This document shows, piece after piece, positions 47,301-58,616 of a stretch of 64,000 bases of DNA. Positions within the stretch are counted from its first letter, which is position 1, and each line of letters begins with the position of its first letter. The position numbers and the translations under genes were made by a program. The notes under the pieces are model-generated. The model searched no databases. It had not been told where the DNA came from and worked only from the letters and a program-made list of their open reading frames with translations. Source of the DNA: Oscheius tipulae (taxonomy: Eukaryota; Nematoda; Chromadorea; Rhabditida; Rhabditidae); contig JASJZH010000001.1 of the NCBI GenBank assembly GCA_037178975.1, positions 1,736,001 through 1,800,000 on the forward strand, read 5' to 3'.

Positions 47301-50300
47301 GCAAATTTGCAAAAGAACAGCGAACCGGTGAAAGGAGAGTCTCGCAAGCTTTCAGCCTCGAACTGTGACTATTTCTGTAAGAATTGCATCAACAGGCCGT
47401 CGTGGATTCAAAAAGGTTGGATCCCGCGAACTAGCCGTAGAAAGAAAGATGCAACAAACCGGCCCAAATACCTGAAATTTATGACGTTTTTCGGTCAAAT
47501 AGTCCAAGTCCAAATGGCTAAGATTCTACAAAATATGGAAATGACTGCCGCCTAGGATTAGTTCATCCTTCTTCTGTTCCGAATTGAACTAGTAGATAGT
47601 CTAACCGGGGATAAGACCAGAGGATAGAGGTCAAAAATGATCGCAATATCTACCGAGTTCTTCAAAAAAAAAAAAAGAACAACAATTTCAGAACCATAGC
47701 AGCCTGCTCGATCCGGTCTTCCTCAAACGGGCTTGCCTCGAGCTGACCACTGTTTCTGTTCCCGGAGAGTCTCAGCGGAAGAAGCTCCACAACAAGATGA
47801 CCTGGGCCGTCTGGCAGGCTCTCAAAGAGCTCCGATTGCCCCAGCCTTCGGTTAAAATGCTCACAGTGGAGAGGACACAGCTGGCCTTGCCAATTTTCAA
47901 GAAATTCGGCTGGAGCTTTCCGGATAAGACCAATAAGCCGATTAATATCGAGTGTTGGAAGATGTTCTTTGAGATTTTCGAGGACAAATTCCGGACCTAC
48001 GATGAAGCAATGTTTAAGGCTTACTGTGACAAATTGGAGGAGACAAACCGCGAAAATATGGGTCAGAATGGGAAGAGGTATGAGGAGAAATGTGACAGTG
48101 ATGGTTCAATTGATCTGAAGAGGCGCTAGAGGCGAGTCTAATCTAATGACCCTCCGCCCATTCGGTCCTAATACTCTAGAGCTCTTGCCCAAACTATTCG
48201 AATCTCAGTAGACATTCCCTTTGCCAATTAGCCAGTTTATTCATTTTTGATATTAAAAAATACTGGAAATGACGACCCTGAATTCCTGTGACTCCTTGCC
48301 TATAGGCTTGAGAAATAATTGACCCTTTTGAATCTATCATTTGCCAAAGCTACCCCATTGATCAGACCAATTCCAGTTGTCTACTTGTTGCCCCAACATT
48401 TTGGAGCCCTCTCCCCCGTACTTTGACTTAATCAACCCACTTGTCATGTTCACATTTGAATCGTGCCCTGTTCACTCAACTGTATTATTTTTCCACTGTT
48501 ACCAGTGCAATAAACTGTCGAATTATATCAGTTCCTCTTGGGAAACATACCACAGACGATCCTGGGGTTAGGTAGAAGCATTTCACATGGTTTTGGCCGA
48601 TTGGATAGATCCTAATAATCCCATTTTGTTACCCAAAACGAGTCTGGAAACAGTCAAGTCTAGCTAACTACTCGCTCTACAAAGTAACCCCTTTTTTAGG
48701 TATACTAACCTGTCTTTCCACCATAAAATTGTTATTTTACCTTTGAAAAACATACGTATTCTTGAAAAAAATGAATAGTAAAGAGAGCCGACCGACCTTG
48801 TTCCATGATCTGCGTGGCTTTTGCTCCCTCCTCCAGCGGCCATCTGGTCAGCTCGAAGTCCTGCCCGGCCAGGAGGACGCTCTCCTTGAGAAATTTTATC
48901 GCGGTGGCGGATTTTCCCTCTCCTGGGAGCCGAGCAATTGCCTGCTTCTTCTTCTTGTTGTGGATGCGGTAGAGTGTCGTGGAGACGAGCGTCGACAGGC
49001 CTATGGTACCGCCATCTGCTGAGATGTCACTGCAAATTTGGGAGTAAATACAGGAGAGAAAGTTAACTTTCTGCTTTCAAAACAATATTATTCTGGGTAA
49101 TTTAGCAAAAAATCTTCGAACTTTTAGCAACGAGAAGCTAGCATATTTTGCAATAAAAATGGGAGATATTTCAAGTCCAGCACCCTGCCATGCTGCTGCC
49201 CATCGTCCTCGTCACTGTGCAACTGTCAGCCAGTCTCGATTGCTACAACGCGCGCGACATCAGCCTCGAGAAGGCCTTCGGGTTAGTTCTTAGGACAAAA
49301 CATGTTGAGGTAGTTTGACGGGATAGAAGGACTATGACTAGACTACAGCCAAAAAGATGATGAACAGGGAAGACTACTGTCAGGAATGAAAGAGAGAGAG
49401 AGAGAGAGACAGACAGAAAACCACAGTAGTTAGTCTGATTCTGAAGACTCGAGATATACTGGGAATGTAAAAGAGGAGTTTTTTTTCACGCCTCCTTTGA
49501 TAAGTATAGAACGGAAGTGCGTGTAGAAGGTTAAGAAAATATTTGCTGGACATAGCCTGTTGAGCAGGAAAGTAAGCGAAAGACGGTATTACTGTAATGC
49601 CCGGCAAAGACTATGCTAGGGTGCCAAGGACGATAATTCAATGTCTACTAGAGTCACAAATCTCTGCTGAGCTTCCAGTAAACTTATGCGGACGTGATAG
49701 TCGAAATCGTACGGTTTTTACGACCTAGGGGCGTTAACACTGAAATGATCAGGGAACAAGTGGATCACTGCAGATGTAAAAGTTTTGCACGACCGCCTCT
49801 CCACCTTTAACGGGTCACCCTGCTGATTTTACTTGTCCCATTGATTCCAGGCTGGATATCTACAAGGAGTCGACAAATGCCACGACGTGCACAATTCGGG
49901 CCATCTACGACGCAGCGCCGAACGAGGTCGTCTCAATAACGATGTATTCTACTCCCCCCTCAATGAACAACACTGTCGGCTGCCATATGCTGCGTCGTCG
50001 CTACCCGAAGGAGCGTGCCGAGCATCGTCTTCAGCTTAAGACCTCAGACTACGTTGTCATCTCGTGCCGCTGTAACACGAACCACTGCAATCAGCCGGCT
50101 CTCATCATGGATCAAGTGAGTCCGGAGGACCCGGAGTTGGATCTGATTGCGAGAGCCATGGAGAGCCGCTACAAGGATGATCACCAGGAAAGGAAGAACA
50201 AGTCGACCAAATATATCGCGACGACAATTGTCAGCATCTGCCTCGGGCTCTGCTTCTTTATCGCAAATCTCATCTATGCGGCTATCATCATGATCGGCAA

Positions 50301-53300
50301 TGGACGCGGAGCCGGCAGACAGGAACTCTTTTCGGCTAAGAAGAACAGTAGCGAGAAGCTCAGCGACGAGACTGCCGAATAGCTCCCGATTGGCTCTTTT
50401 TTTGGGTATATGGGATTAAAAGAGAAGACAGTAAATATTTCTCTAAGTTTTATTTTGGTGGGAGGGGCCAATTTTTAATGGTCTTCACGTCTGCCTGTGG
50501 CCTTTTGTAGACACTAAGAACTTTGGCCTAAGAATATATAAACATTTACGAGTTTCCGGTCCCCATACAAAGTTTTAGTGCAAGTTGACAGGTTTACACG
50601 TTTCTTAGCTCCAAGGATGTGATGGACAGCCTTTTTTTAAAGTCGGGTCTGGACAAGACTAGAGACTAGACGTGCAGTGTTTAGATAGTCAAGATCTTTG
50701 TCTCAGTCATTTTACAATGTCAAATGTAGGGTCTAATGCTCTCTCAAGGTCTGTGTCATTGAGGTAGAGACTCTGACAGAACCGCAACCGACGCATTGTC
50801 TAACTGTGGCAGTTGTGACTCCACCAACTTTGTCTTTCGAACGAATAGGATTAAGAAAAGGCTTTTTCAGTATTTCCCCCCTCTCAAAAAAAAGGCACTT
50901 TTTAGGTTTCCACAGTCTAATTCCACGATTTTTCTCTTCCATTCGTTGTCCTCTCGCACTCTTCAAGGTAAAAAAAAGACGTAGTAAAATGAGCCCACCA
51001 TGCAGTCAGTGGCAATTTTCCAGGAGTGAAGATCCTGGCCAAGAAGACGGGCATCTTGGCCACGCTGATCTGTCCCTCGGCCTCTTCTTCTCCTTCTCCG
51101 CTGGTGTGTAAATCCACGTAGTTCAGTCCCCGAACCATGGTTAGTCTGCCGCCGAGGATTACCTGCTTCTGAATTTGTCATTTTAGACCAAAATTTAGGA
51201 CAAAGAGCCCACGTTAAGCTGCTGCTTGACAGTCTGACAGCCCTGATGTCCGACATAGATTTCGTGATCGTCTCCGACGGCGTAGACGCGCTCGTCACAT
51301 GCCGCGATGGCCTTGACGTCTCGGATCGGGCCGTTTCGCTTGCCGATGACGTGGAAGCTGTTTGGATTGACTTCGCGGATGGTCATGATGCGTGGATCGA
51401 CGCCGGCAGCACAGATGTTCTCGCCGACTGGACACAAGGTGAGAATGTCAGCCTGATGTGAGTCGAGCTCCTGGAAAAGATTGGGTCTTTGACCAAAGCT
51501 TTGGAGATTAGAAGCTCAATAATGGTCCCAGGATTTCTGGCAGTGAATAAATGCAATTTTAAGATATTTTCCAGTCTATTATGTCCCATATACTAATATA
51601 TAAGCAAAGTCATACCCACCAAGAAAGCACTTCAAACTTTGACTTAATGAGCTAAAGATGAAGCTGTCTCTACGAGTTTTTCGGTCTAAAATGATTAAAT
51701 ATTGACCGTCTATATCAAAGAATCATTGTACGAGATGCTTAGCCTGTTTGCGACTTGGTGCTCAAAGTTTGGGCGTCAAACATGATGGTCGAAAACAGGC
51801 CAAGCACTGAAAAGATTATAAAATTTTGCTTTTTTGCCTCTTTACAACTGTCTGTCTCAAAAAAAAAGATTAGAAAAGTTAATTAAGTAAACTACTGGTG
51901 TCTCTCATTTTTTCTCTTCATTTTTTATACAAAAAAAAAACTATCAGTTCTTGGCAGAAGAGTCGCGAGAAAGTTCAAGATTCAATCCAGGCCTGTCTTT
52001 AGTATTTTTTGTGAGCTCTTCTGCTCAAAAATGGCGCGAAGTACAAAACAATCATATATCCCAACAATCATTAACTTTCTTGCAAAACACAAAAAAAGAG
52101 TTCTCATACCTGAAGAAGTGCTCCGCTCTCCGAGTTCCAGAAACAGAGCTTGCCACGTGAGTCTCCACTGACGACCAGATTGTCCCTCATGAAGGCCACA
52201 GCCCATACGATCGTCGGTAGGCGTTTGTCGTGTCGAGCCACGGCCAGCGTGTGCTTGATATGGCCGTCCTTGATAATGAAGACGGTGTTCTGGCCGCCGA
52301 CAGCCACCTGGAAGCATTTTCTTTTCATGAAAAATGACAAAAAGTAGGCAAACCTGGTTGTTTCTGGCCGCTACGGCGAAAAGACGACTATCCACGCCGA
52401 GACTGAGGGACTTTTCGACGGCAGCCTCGTCGAGATTGAAGAAGTATAGGATGGCAGAGTGACTGACGAGAGCAGCATGGCTGGGTGAGATGGAACAACA
52501 GCTCCAGAGTGGAGCTGGACACACTTGGACTCTCTAAAATGGGAGTTTTGTTGTGTTTTTGGGGAAATTTGATTTGGAAGAGCACAAGTAAGAAGTTCAG
52601 GGTCGTTTTAGGACAAACATGAGGGCTATCTCTTCTTCTTGGGATTTGGCACCCAACATACTTTGCCTTTTATTCAAATTTTTTCGCAAAAATTCTTTGC
52701 ATGATTTCTCATCCAATGACATCTAATTTGACAAAAACTATAATGAAAGCTTGAAGAATCGAACAAAAAATGACTAGCAGATCCTTGGGCGAATGTTGTG
52801 GTGTTCTCGATAAGATTCAGAATTTCGATGACTTTTTATCGAATTTAGTGCTAATCTTCGTGAAAAGATGTGAGGAAACTTTGGATACTAAATGTGACCG
52901 GAAAAAAAGTCCTATGAAGGTAGTTGACTCAATGTTTGCCGATAAATCAAGAACTGGACCGATTTTGCAGTGTTTTACAGCATTTTTTTGGACCAATGAG
53001 GCCATAAAATAAGTGAGACGTACCCTAATTACGTCAGAATGCGGACTGGAGATAACGACGGATCCGTTAATGTGTGTGGAGAGGATGTTCTCGCCGATGA
53101 AGCAGACCGACTCGATGCTGCCATTGGCGGGGCAGATGAGCTTCTCGCGAGTCGCCATCCAGCCGGGCAAGATGTTGAACTGCTCGAGAACATCATCGCA
53201 GCTAGAAACATCTGTTTAAAAGTCAAAAATAAAAAGAACTGACTCTTCAATCTTTCTGGCGACGATCATTTTGCCCAGCTGCTCGTTGAGAGCCATCGCG

Positions 53301-53359
53301 TGGGCACTCTTGCCCACCAGCTCGATGTCTTTTCTCTCTTCTAGCTCTATTTCGGTCAT
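41335..53359 (-). CDS. UTP4: UTP4 (cirhin), WD-repeat small-subunit processome protein
   Basis: Nucleolar t-UTP subcomplex protein needed for rDNA transcription and 18S rRNA processing. Exons: 53244-53359, 53024-53201, 52354-52533, 52110-52307, 51213-51470, 50999-51168, 48797-49029, 42196-42425, 42004-42153, 41335-41499; 625 residues against about 686 in human. Start MTEIELEERKDIELVGKSAH. Diagnostic parts are IVWAVAFMRDNLVVSGDSRG and KLCFWNSESGALLQ in the fourth exon, DISADGGTIGLSTLVSTTLY in the seventh and the Lys-rich end FKLKKFQTQ. WD-type blades are degenerate, as in the family. The ninth exon uses AAG|GTTGGT if phase 0 is to join the last exon; the better-looking GTAAGG five bases upstream would break the frame. 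Introns 6 and 7 contain plus-strand genes. The weakest part is the last exon. Confidence 0.87.
41691..41740. repeat. Dispersed hairpin repeat, copy 10
   Basis: Weakened arms around GAGGCAGACGGG, ending CTATTTTGTAGAACATCG, followed by CGAAAATGCCATCTTTACCC. Lies in the last UTP4 intron. Confidence 0.6.
43421..43582 (+). repeat. Inverted duplicate, arm 2
   Basis: Partner of 40801-40963, in the large UTP4 intron about 100 bases upstream of the first nested gene, so it could form part of that gene's 5' region. Confidence 0.85.
43678..45393 (+). CDS. Nested gene A, unknown family, paralogue of nested gene B
   Basis: Lies in UTP4 intron 7 on the opposite strand. Exons: 43678-43872, 43914-44022, 44068-44367, 44846-45088, 45128-45271, 45314-45393; 356 residues, phases close. 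Four introns are only 39-45 bases long. Residues 5-100 form the domain shared with gene B: DWEIEDQKLFLLFLIERNRP, then a Lys-rich point and EPEWIALYPQYRQFFNRVVE. An acidic run (six Asp) follows, then a basic and Ser/Pro-rich linker, a predicted coiled-coil-like helix (EEIKNIAEMVKQIPEILARV) and a C-terminus ending NEVVQID. The compact helical N-terminal domain recalls DNA-binding or protein-binding modules of nematode SPK or MADF type in size, but I see no diagnostic motif and do not assign it. Confidence 0.72.
45877..48129 (+). CDS. Nested gene B, unknown family, paralogue of nested gene A
   Basis: Starts 483 bases after gene A, same strand, still inside UTP4 intron 7. Exons: 45877-46062, 46197-46284, 46547-46879, 46924-47111, 47692-48129; 410 residues. 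The N-terminal domain EDIEQQKLFILFHIERNQAF ... RPTWIEPNSNYNQMFNRVID matches gene A, with the same intron position after the Lys codon and after the second exon. The middle is basic. The last exon encodes an apparently folded ~110-residue domain (TWAVWQALKELRLPQPS ... LPIFKKFGWSFPDKTNKP) not present in gene A. An alternative last exon may exist at 47246-47368. AATAAA lies at 48509. The two genes probably arose by tandem duplication. Function unknown. Confidence 0.75.
47246..47368 (+). CDS. Possible alternative terminal exon of nested gene B
   Basis: After CTTCACAG, this stretch opens with the same eight bases (AACCATAG) as the main last exon at 47692. It reads in phase 0 for 40 codons (NHRESKPGQFFQVNQKKL...) to TGA. 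It would replace the C-terminal domain by a short basic tail. Support is limited to the acceptor, the phase and the repeated opening. Confidence 0.35.
   Translation, partial: NHRESKPGQFFQVNQKKLCKFAKEQRTGERRVSQAFSLEL
48130..48796. other. 3' region of nested gene B within UTP4 intron 7
   Basis: AT-rich. Includes AATAAA at 48509-48514 as a likely poly(A) signal. Nothing else is seen before the UTP4 seventh exon. Confidence 0.45.
49190..50382 (+). CDS. Nested cysteine-rich type I membrane protein (Ly6/three-finger-like ending)
   Basis: Lies in UTP4 intron 6 on the opposite strand. Exons 49190-49281 and 49851-50382; 207 residues. A signal peptide (MLLPIVLVTVQLSAS) is followed by DCYN and an ectodomain of about 90 residues with six Cys. 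The last Cys residues form CRCNTNHCN, the C-x-C-x4-C-N ending common in three-finger/Ly6 and activin-receptor-type ectodomains, though there are fewer Cys than usual. A charged linker leads to the transmembrane helix IVSICLGLCFFIANLIYAAI. A short basic tail ends SDETAE. ATTAAA lies 33 bases after the stop. It is probably a receptor-like or channel-modulating surface protein, by analogy only. Confidence 0.78.
50383..50998. other. UTP4 intron 6 remainder
   Basis: 3' region of the nested membrane-protein gene (ATTAAA at 50415) followed by intronic sequence without recognised features. Confidence 0.4.
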
Positions 53360-53806
53360 CTTGAAACGTTATACGTTAGTTTATGAGGAAAACGAGAGAC
53401 GAAGGTTGAAAAGTTTGAAATTCTGTGAAGAAAACAAGGGAAAATTCAAATTTACACGAAGTAGCGCGCGCAGGAATTCAAATCAATAAATTCTCAACCT
53501 TCCCAGGTTTCTTCGATGTCAGCCCTATTTTTCCTCCTCTTTTTCAATAAAAACCCCATCCAAAGATACCAATCTTGTCACCAGACAATACAACACTTTT
53601 TCTTGACAAAAAATTCAATAAATAGCTTCATTATACAGTTTTACACAATACAATGTGATAGCACGATACAATGTGGTAAAATTAGAACCTTTGGGGGAAT
53701 GACCTTGAGATTGCCTAAAAGATGCATAAACTGAAAAGGGGCAGCGAGTATTAGGTTTGTATGTTTAGAGACCTTCGTGTGGGATAAATTCTGTATTTGA
53801 GGGCCT

Positions 53807-56800
53807 TTAGAGGTCAGTATCGAACCAAGCACTGTTCCGACTGTTGGTCATCTCATAATGAGCCGAATCGATGCCATGGACCGGGTACATTTCCCCGAAA
53901 TGGTCTCCGAAAAGCTCTGGCTCCAGTCCGTCCCTTTGCCAGCCAGAAGCCAGCTCCTGGTCCAGATCCTAGAAGATTTGAGGGTACATCCACGTTTTTA
54001 AGTTCAAACCTGTCTGTAATGCATCGGGCGGTCGTTCTGGAGGTTTTTGAGCACTCCAGAAGCGTAAGTGCTCACAGAGCGATGTTCTGACCGAAGGGCA
54101 TCCATGAGCTGTTCCGTGAAACCGGCCATCTCGACGGCACGACCGCCCTCGGGAGACTTGGAGAGTTGGTAGAGGAGTCCGAGCAGTTCGCGCTCGACCA
54201 TCTCGTCGTCAGAACGACAGACCTGGAATCAGAAGTTCAGAATGTGTTTTAATATAGTATGGTATCTCTGTCTGATCACTGTGGGGAAGAGCCAGAAAGT
54301 TCTAATAGGGGTAACGATTCTCTTCAGGTCAATAGGACTAGCTTGAGGAGTCAAGAGGAGAGAACTATCTGTCCCCTTGTCTTCAACTCTGCTTCTTACA
54401 GTACCATCTTACTGTTACGAATACTTACCTCGCTTCTAGACAGAAGTTCGCTGACCAAAGCCAGGACCTCTGGATTGCTGTAGAGTTCTGTCGCCACGTC
54501 TGGATGAGCAGCCAGTTGATGGAGAGCAGCTACAGCTCCTTCCATCACACTCCACATCGGTACACCGTCCCTCTCGGCCATTGTATCCTCACGAAATTCC
54601 TGGACGGCTCCAGCGAAGATGGTGACGGTGAGGGAGACGATAGACTGGACTCCTTCCGGCATGTCTATTCTGACCTAAATTTGGGTTTCGCTATTGAGAA
54701 GGATGCCGATACCTGAGTCAGTTCCGCAAGATTTGCAGGCAGCAGGGCGGCATTTCGGATGACTCCTAGAGCTGCCTTGATGACTGGAGTACGGAAGGTG
54801 GCCAGTAGGGAGAGGATGGTGGGAAAACTGTTGCAGAGACGGAGCTCGTTCTGGGCCTGTAAGGCATAGGAATGACGGTTAACAGTGACAATGATAATAC
54901 CTGTGTGCTCAGAGCATGACGAGCTGTACAGTGCCGAATGGCACAGAGAGCCGGTTCCGTGATCTCTTCGACCTCGATGAACCGGCTGATAGCAGCCAGA
55001 AGAGCCTCCATTCCAAGGCTACGACAAATCGTCTCCTTATTTCTGATATTGTTGCAGGTCAGATTGCTGAGTATTCCGCAAGCACAGGCTGACATGGAAG
55101 ATGCCTCAATCTCAGACTCCTTGGCCGGATCGGAATCGTTCAGTGGTTCAGGGAAGGTAGCTGTGTCTCTTAGTAGGTCGAGCAGGTAGATGACGAGCTC
55201 GCTCAGATTCTCTTCGTTGGTAGCAGCATCGGACAGGTTTCGCATGGAGACGAGGATGGCCAGACGAGTCTTGTTGTCGTTTGACTTACGAAGCTCAGCG
55301 AAGAGGACGGGGAGACAGCCTGAAAATGGCTAGTTTTTGCAGTCACTATCTCTGTCTCTTTCTTTCCCTACTGTCCTGCCTTATGTTAAAGTAGATACTA
55401 CCGGTCTAGCTTCGCAGAAGACGATAGAATCACATCAGGGAACTGTTCGAAGTGAGCCGTGCCAAATGACAAGATTACTCTAGACATTTCAACTCCTGTC
55501 ATCTCTAATACTCCTGACGCAATCAGGAACTGTTCCCAATTAGTCGTCTGTTTTACTGTGCTTTTGTCGTCTCGCTGCTACTATGTTCGAGGTAGGCTAC
55601 CGCCACTGTCTCTCTGTCATTCTGTCTCCTTGACTCTCTGTCTCTCTGTCACTATGTCTGTTTCTCTGTCTATCTGTCCTTCTGCCTCTTTGTCTCTATC
55701 CCACTCACCCAAAGAAATTAGCGCAGCCTTGTTCTGTGGACAGACAGACAGAGACCGAATGCATCTGATGACAGTATACACCAGCTTCCTGTAGTCCGAA
55801 AAGTTCTTCACGATTTGCATCAAAGTCTGAGGCCCTCCTCTGGACAGAAAGACAAGTTTTGACTGGGGGTCATCTAAAACTCTCATTTTGTTCTATCGAT
55901 ATCTGGAACAAACCCAGTAAGAGGTAGTAGATGCTGTCCGTGACCTGAGCCAGTAGTTTGACATTGGAGCGACACAGGAGAGCTGACAGAGCATCGATGG
56001 CTCCCAGGCTCCTGGCCTGGTTTTTTACATCACCAATGTAAATCAGTAGGTTCCGAAGAGTGGTGACAGCATAATGAACCACGCTCTATATCAATTTTTT
56101 GAAAGACCTTCGAGAAAAGCTACCTCGACACTGTTGTAGAGCATGCGTATCAGTTCGGCCAGGCCTCCAGAGCGGAAGATGTGAACACAGCCCTCCTTCT
56201 TCTCGGACAAATGAGACAGGGCTCCGGCAGCGTCCCTGCGAACATTCGGATCGTCACTGCGAGCTGCGCGAAGTAGCCCATCGATCAGATTCGGGTAGGT
56301 CACAATGGTACGATCCTCCTTGGAGAGAAGGTAGACGCGGTGAACGGCCTGGGCCATCAGCGCCTGCAAAAGAAGGACGATTAGTGTCGCAATTGAATTA
56401 CTAATGTGCCCGGTGAGTGGATTAGATATGGGGCATCTTCCTGTCATTTGACATCCTAAAGATTCCCATACCAAGGCTCTGTCATCCAAGAATTAGCTTG
56501 TATACAATGAAACCAACACGTGGGCAGTGACAGTTCCAGAAAAGGTCACGTCCGACATTACAGTAGCTTAGTATTCTTTCTATCAGCACAAACTGCATGA
56601 TGAACTCGGTCAGGTATCTGCCTGCACATTCAGATTCAGGTGTTTCAGGCTTTCTTTGTAGGGCTGGGGGAGTAAGTTCTATACACTGTCCCCTGTTCAA
56701 GTGTACACATGGATAGAGGCTCATGAAAGTTGCCACCATTCTCCAGTCCGGTACAAATGTTTTGGATGGGAAGTTTGAGTGTGGAGATGCTCACACCAAC

Positions 56801-58385
56801 TCACATCCATATTTGGCTCTGACTCTTCCAAGTTGTCGGCTAGCTATTGAACATTAACAGATTACTTTCAGGAGTGAACTAACGATCTCTATGTATTACT
56901 GGATTGGTATATGTCAGAAAACACAGCAAAAACCTTCCAAGATTTGGTCCCCGAAAAAGTCCTCTCTCTTGTCATCAAGAGTCATCATACAAACAGATGA
57001 TCACTGTTACTGTCACTTTCTCTGTACAATACCCCTGTCTCTATGTTCCAGGTGAAAAGACCAGAGAAGTTTGGTCTCCATTGATATCACACTGAATTGG
57101 GTCAGGCAGAGCTCATTGTTAAAGGAGATGGCTGGTTTCGTACCGTTTTTGGTTTTCATTTACAAGTTTCCAAAGTGTAGGGAAGAGACAAAAAACAAAA
57201 AAAAAGAAGAAAAAATCGAGGGTTCCCTTCTCCGAAAAGTCTAAACAATGATGGCTGATTCATCCCCGTCTCGTTTACAATTGTCTCCACCCCAAGAAGG
57301 AGCCCGAATGTGTCATTTTTGTCTTACCTCATCGCTCTCACACATCATCTTGATGAGCTCTGGCACGCCCATATAGTTGACGTCGGTGGAGCCCTCAAAT
57401 TGGAGGAGACGAACCACAGCTTCCTTGGTCTTCTGTGCTGGGGCGGTCAGCTGAAAGTTTAGTAAGTTTCTTGGGGGGATAGGGGTAAGTGGGACACTGT
57501 GGAATGATAGACCCAGGCAGGAAAAAGCATACGCGCTTTGGTTTAGGGGGAGAAAACTGGATACTGGGAAGAAAAGTGAGGCGGATCCGATTCGGCTCAG
57601 CTATTATTGTCTAGGTAAGAACACTGATTTATGGGTTTGTCTCTCTGTATTTCCGTAGAAAAGTGTCTGGATTTGGAAATTCAAAAATTACGGCTACCTC
57701 AAAGACTGCTCTCCATCCGTATCCGTCAGCATCTCTGTCTGTCACTGTCACAGCTATCACTCTGCATACTGTCTAGATCCCGTTACTTCGCACGCATTCT
57801 TAGCTTTTGACAGAACTTTTCATATGAAGTGTCAGTTTTTGTCGTATAAGGCCTGGCTTTGACTCTAGGTCAATTTTAGGCATGAGTAGAGATCTACCGA
57901 AGATTATAACGAAACACAATAAATTTCGGATTTATTCTTTTGGGACACAGCCTTCTTTCCCCTTTTTTCTACTCACCATATTTGCCTATTAGAAGTTATA
58001 ATCTCGAGTCAGTAACCAACTCTGGTAGCGTACTTTTTATGAAACAGAGTAACGTCTGATCACCTCATGGGCCTTTTACATTTACTGACGCTGTCTCCGT
58101 GGGTCCCATGTACGCCGAAGGTATTATAGAGTCATGCTATACTCACCTTATCCACAATAGTGCTCCTTGTCGGCTGCGTGTCCGAGGTGGACGGTTCGCC
58201 AAAGAGAGCCGCCCGAATCCGGCTGATTCTCGTGTCATTATAAATCCTGTTAGCTTCTGGAATTTTCTCCTATTCCCTTTTTAGGTACTGAACTCACCAG
58301 CAAAAGAATGATAGTTCATGCCGTCGCGGCCGTTGTTGTTGTGATGGTGGCCACTGCTGGCTGCCACGATCACATCTCCTGCCAT
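53807..58385 (-). CDS. CTNNB1: Beta-catenin / armadillo
   Basis: Armadillo-repeat protein linking cadherins to alpha-catenin and, in many animals, transducing Wnt signals. Exons: 58298-58385, 58147-58256, 57328-57450, 56124-56363, 55914-56085, 55709-55873, 54901-55319, 54713-54856, 54429-54674, 54010-54222, 53807-53968; 693 residues, all phases close. The N-terminus is only ~75 residues and includes the alpha-catenin-binding helix RISRIRAALF. Arm repeats follow: GALSHLSEKKEGCVHIFRSG, MRNLSDAATNEEN, CGILSNLTCNN, ITEPALCAIRHCT, VIRNAALLPAN. The C-terminus ends SAWFDTDL, the same PDZ-binding end as vertebrate beta-catenin. The DSG-x2-S phosphodegron expected near the N-terminus is absent from this model. 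The start is the first Met in frame; an upstream spliced N-terminus cannot be excluded. The vertebrate symbol marks family only. Confidence 0.92.
56364..57327. other. Beta-catenin intron
   Basis: Nearly 1 kb between Arm exons. No exon, tRNA or repeat is recognised. Short plus-strand frames lack supporting features. Confidence 0.45.
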
Positions 58386-58616
58386 CTTTTTCGGCCTCCT
58401 TTTCTCTGTAAATGAGGGGTCTTGGACTGGTTTTGATCTGTTCGAAGAGACAGAGAGAAAAGGATAGGTTGGTACTTCAGTACGTGAGCAAACAAATTGC
58501 ATTGTGGCTATAGAAATAGGATGTAATTGGAGATGTTTGCGTGAAAAAACCTTCAGTATTTTTTCTCTTGAATCTGGCGAAGAAGCTGAAAAAAAAGAAG
58601 AAAATTGGAAGATAAA

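Noticed and set aside
41335-53359. First reading of the WD-type exons as WDR1/AIP1 or as two separate genes
   Set aside because: Exon order, phases and the VAFMRDNLVVSGDSRGK block fit UTP4/cirhin across the whole span.
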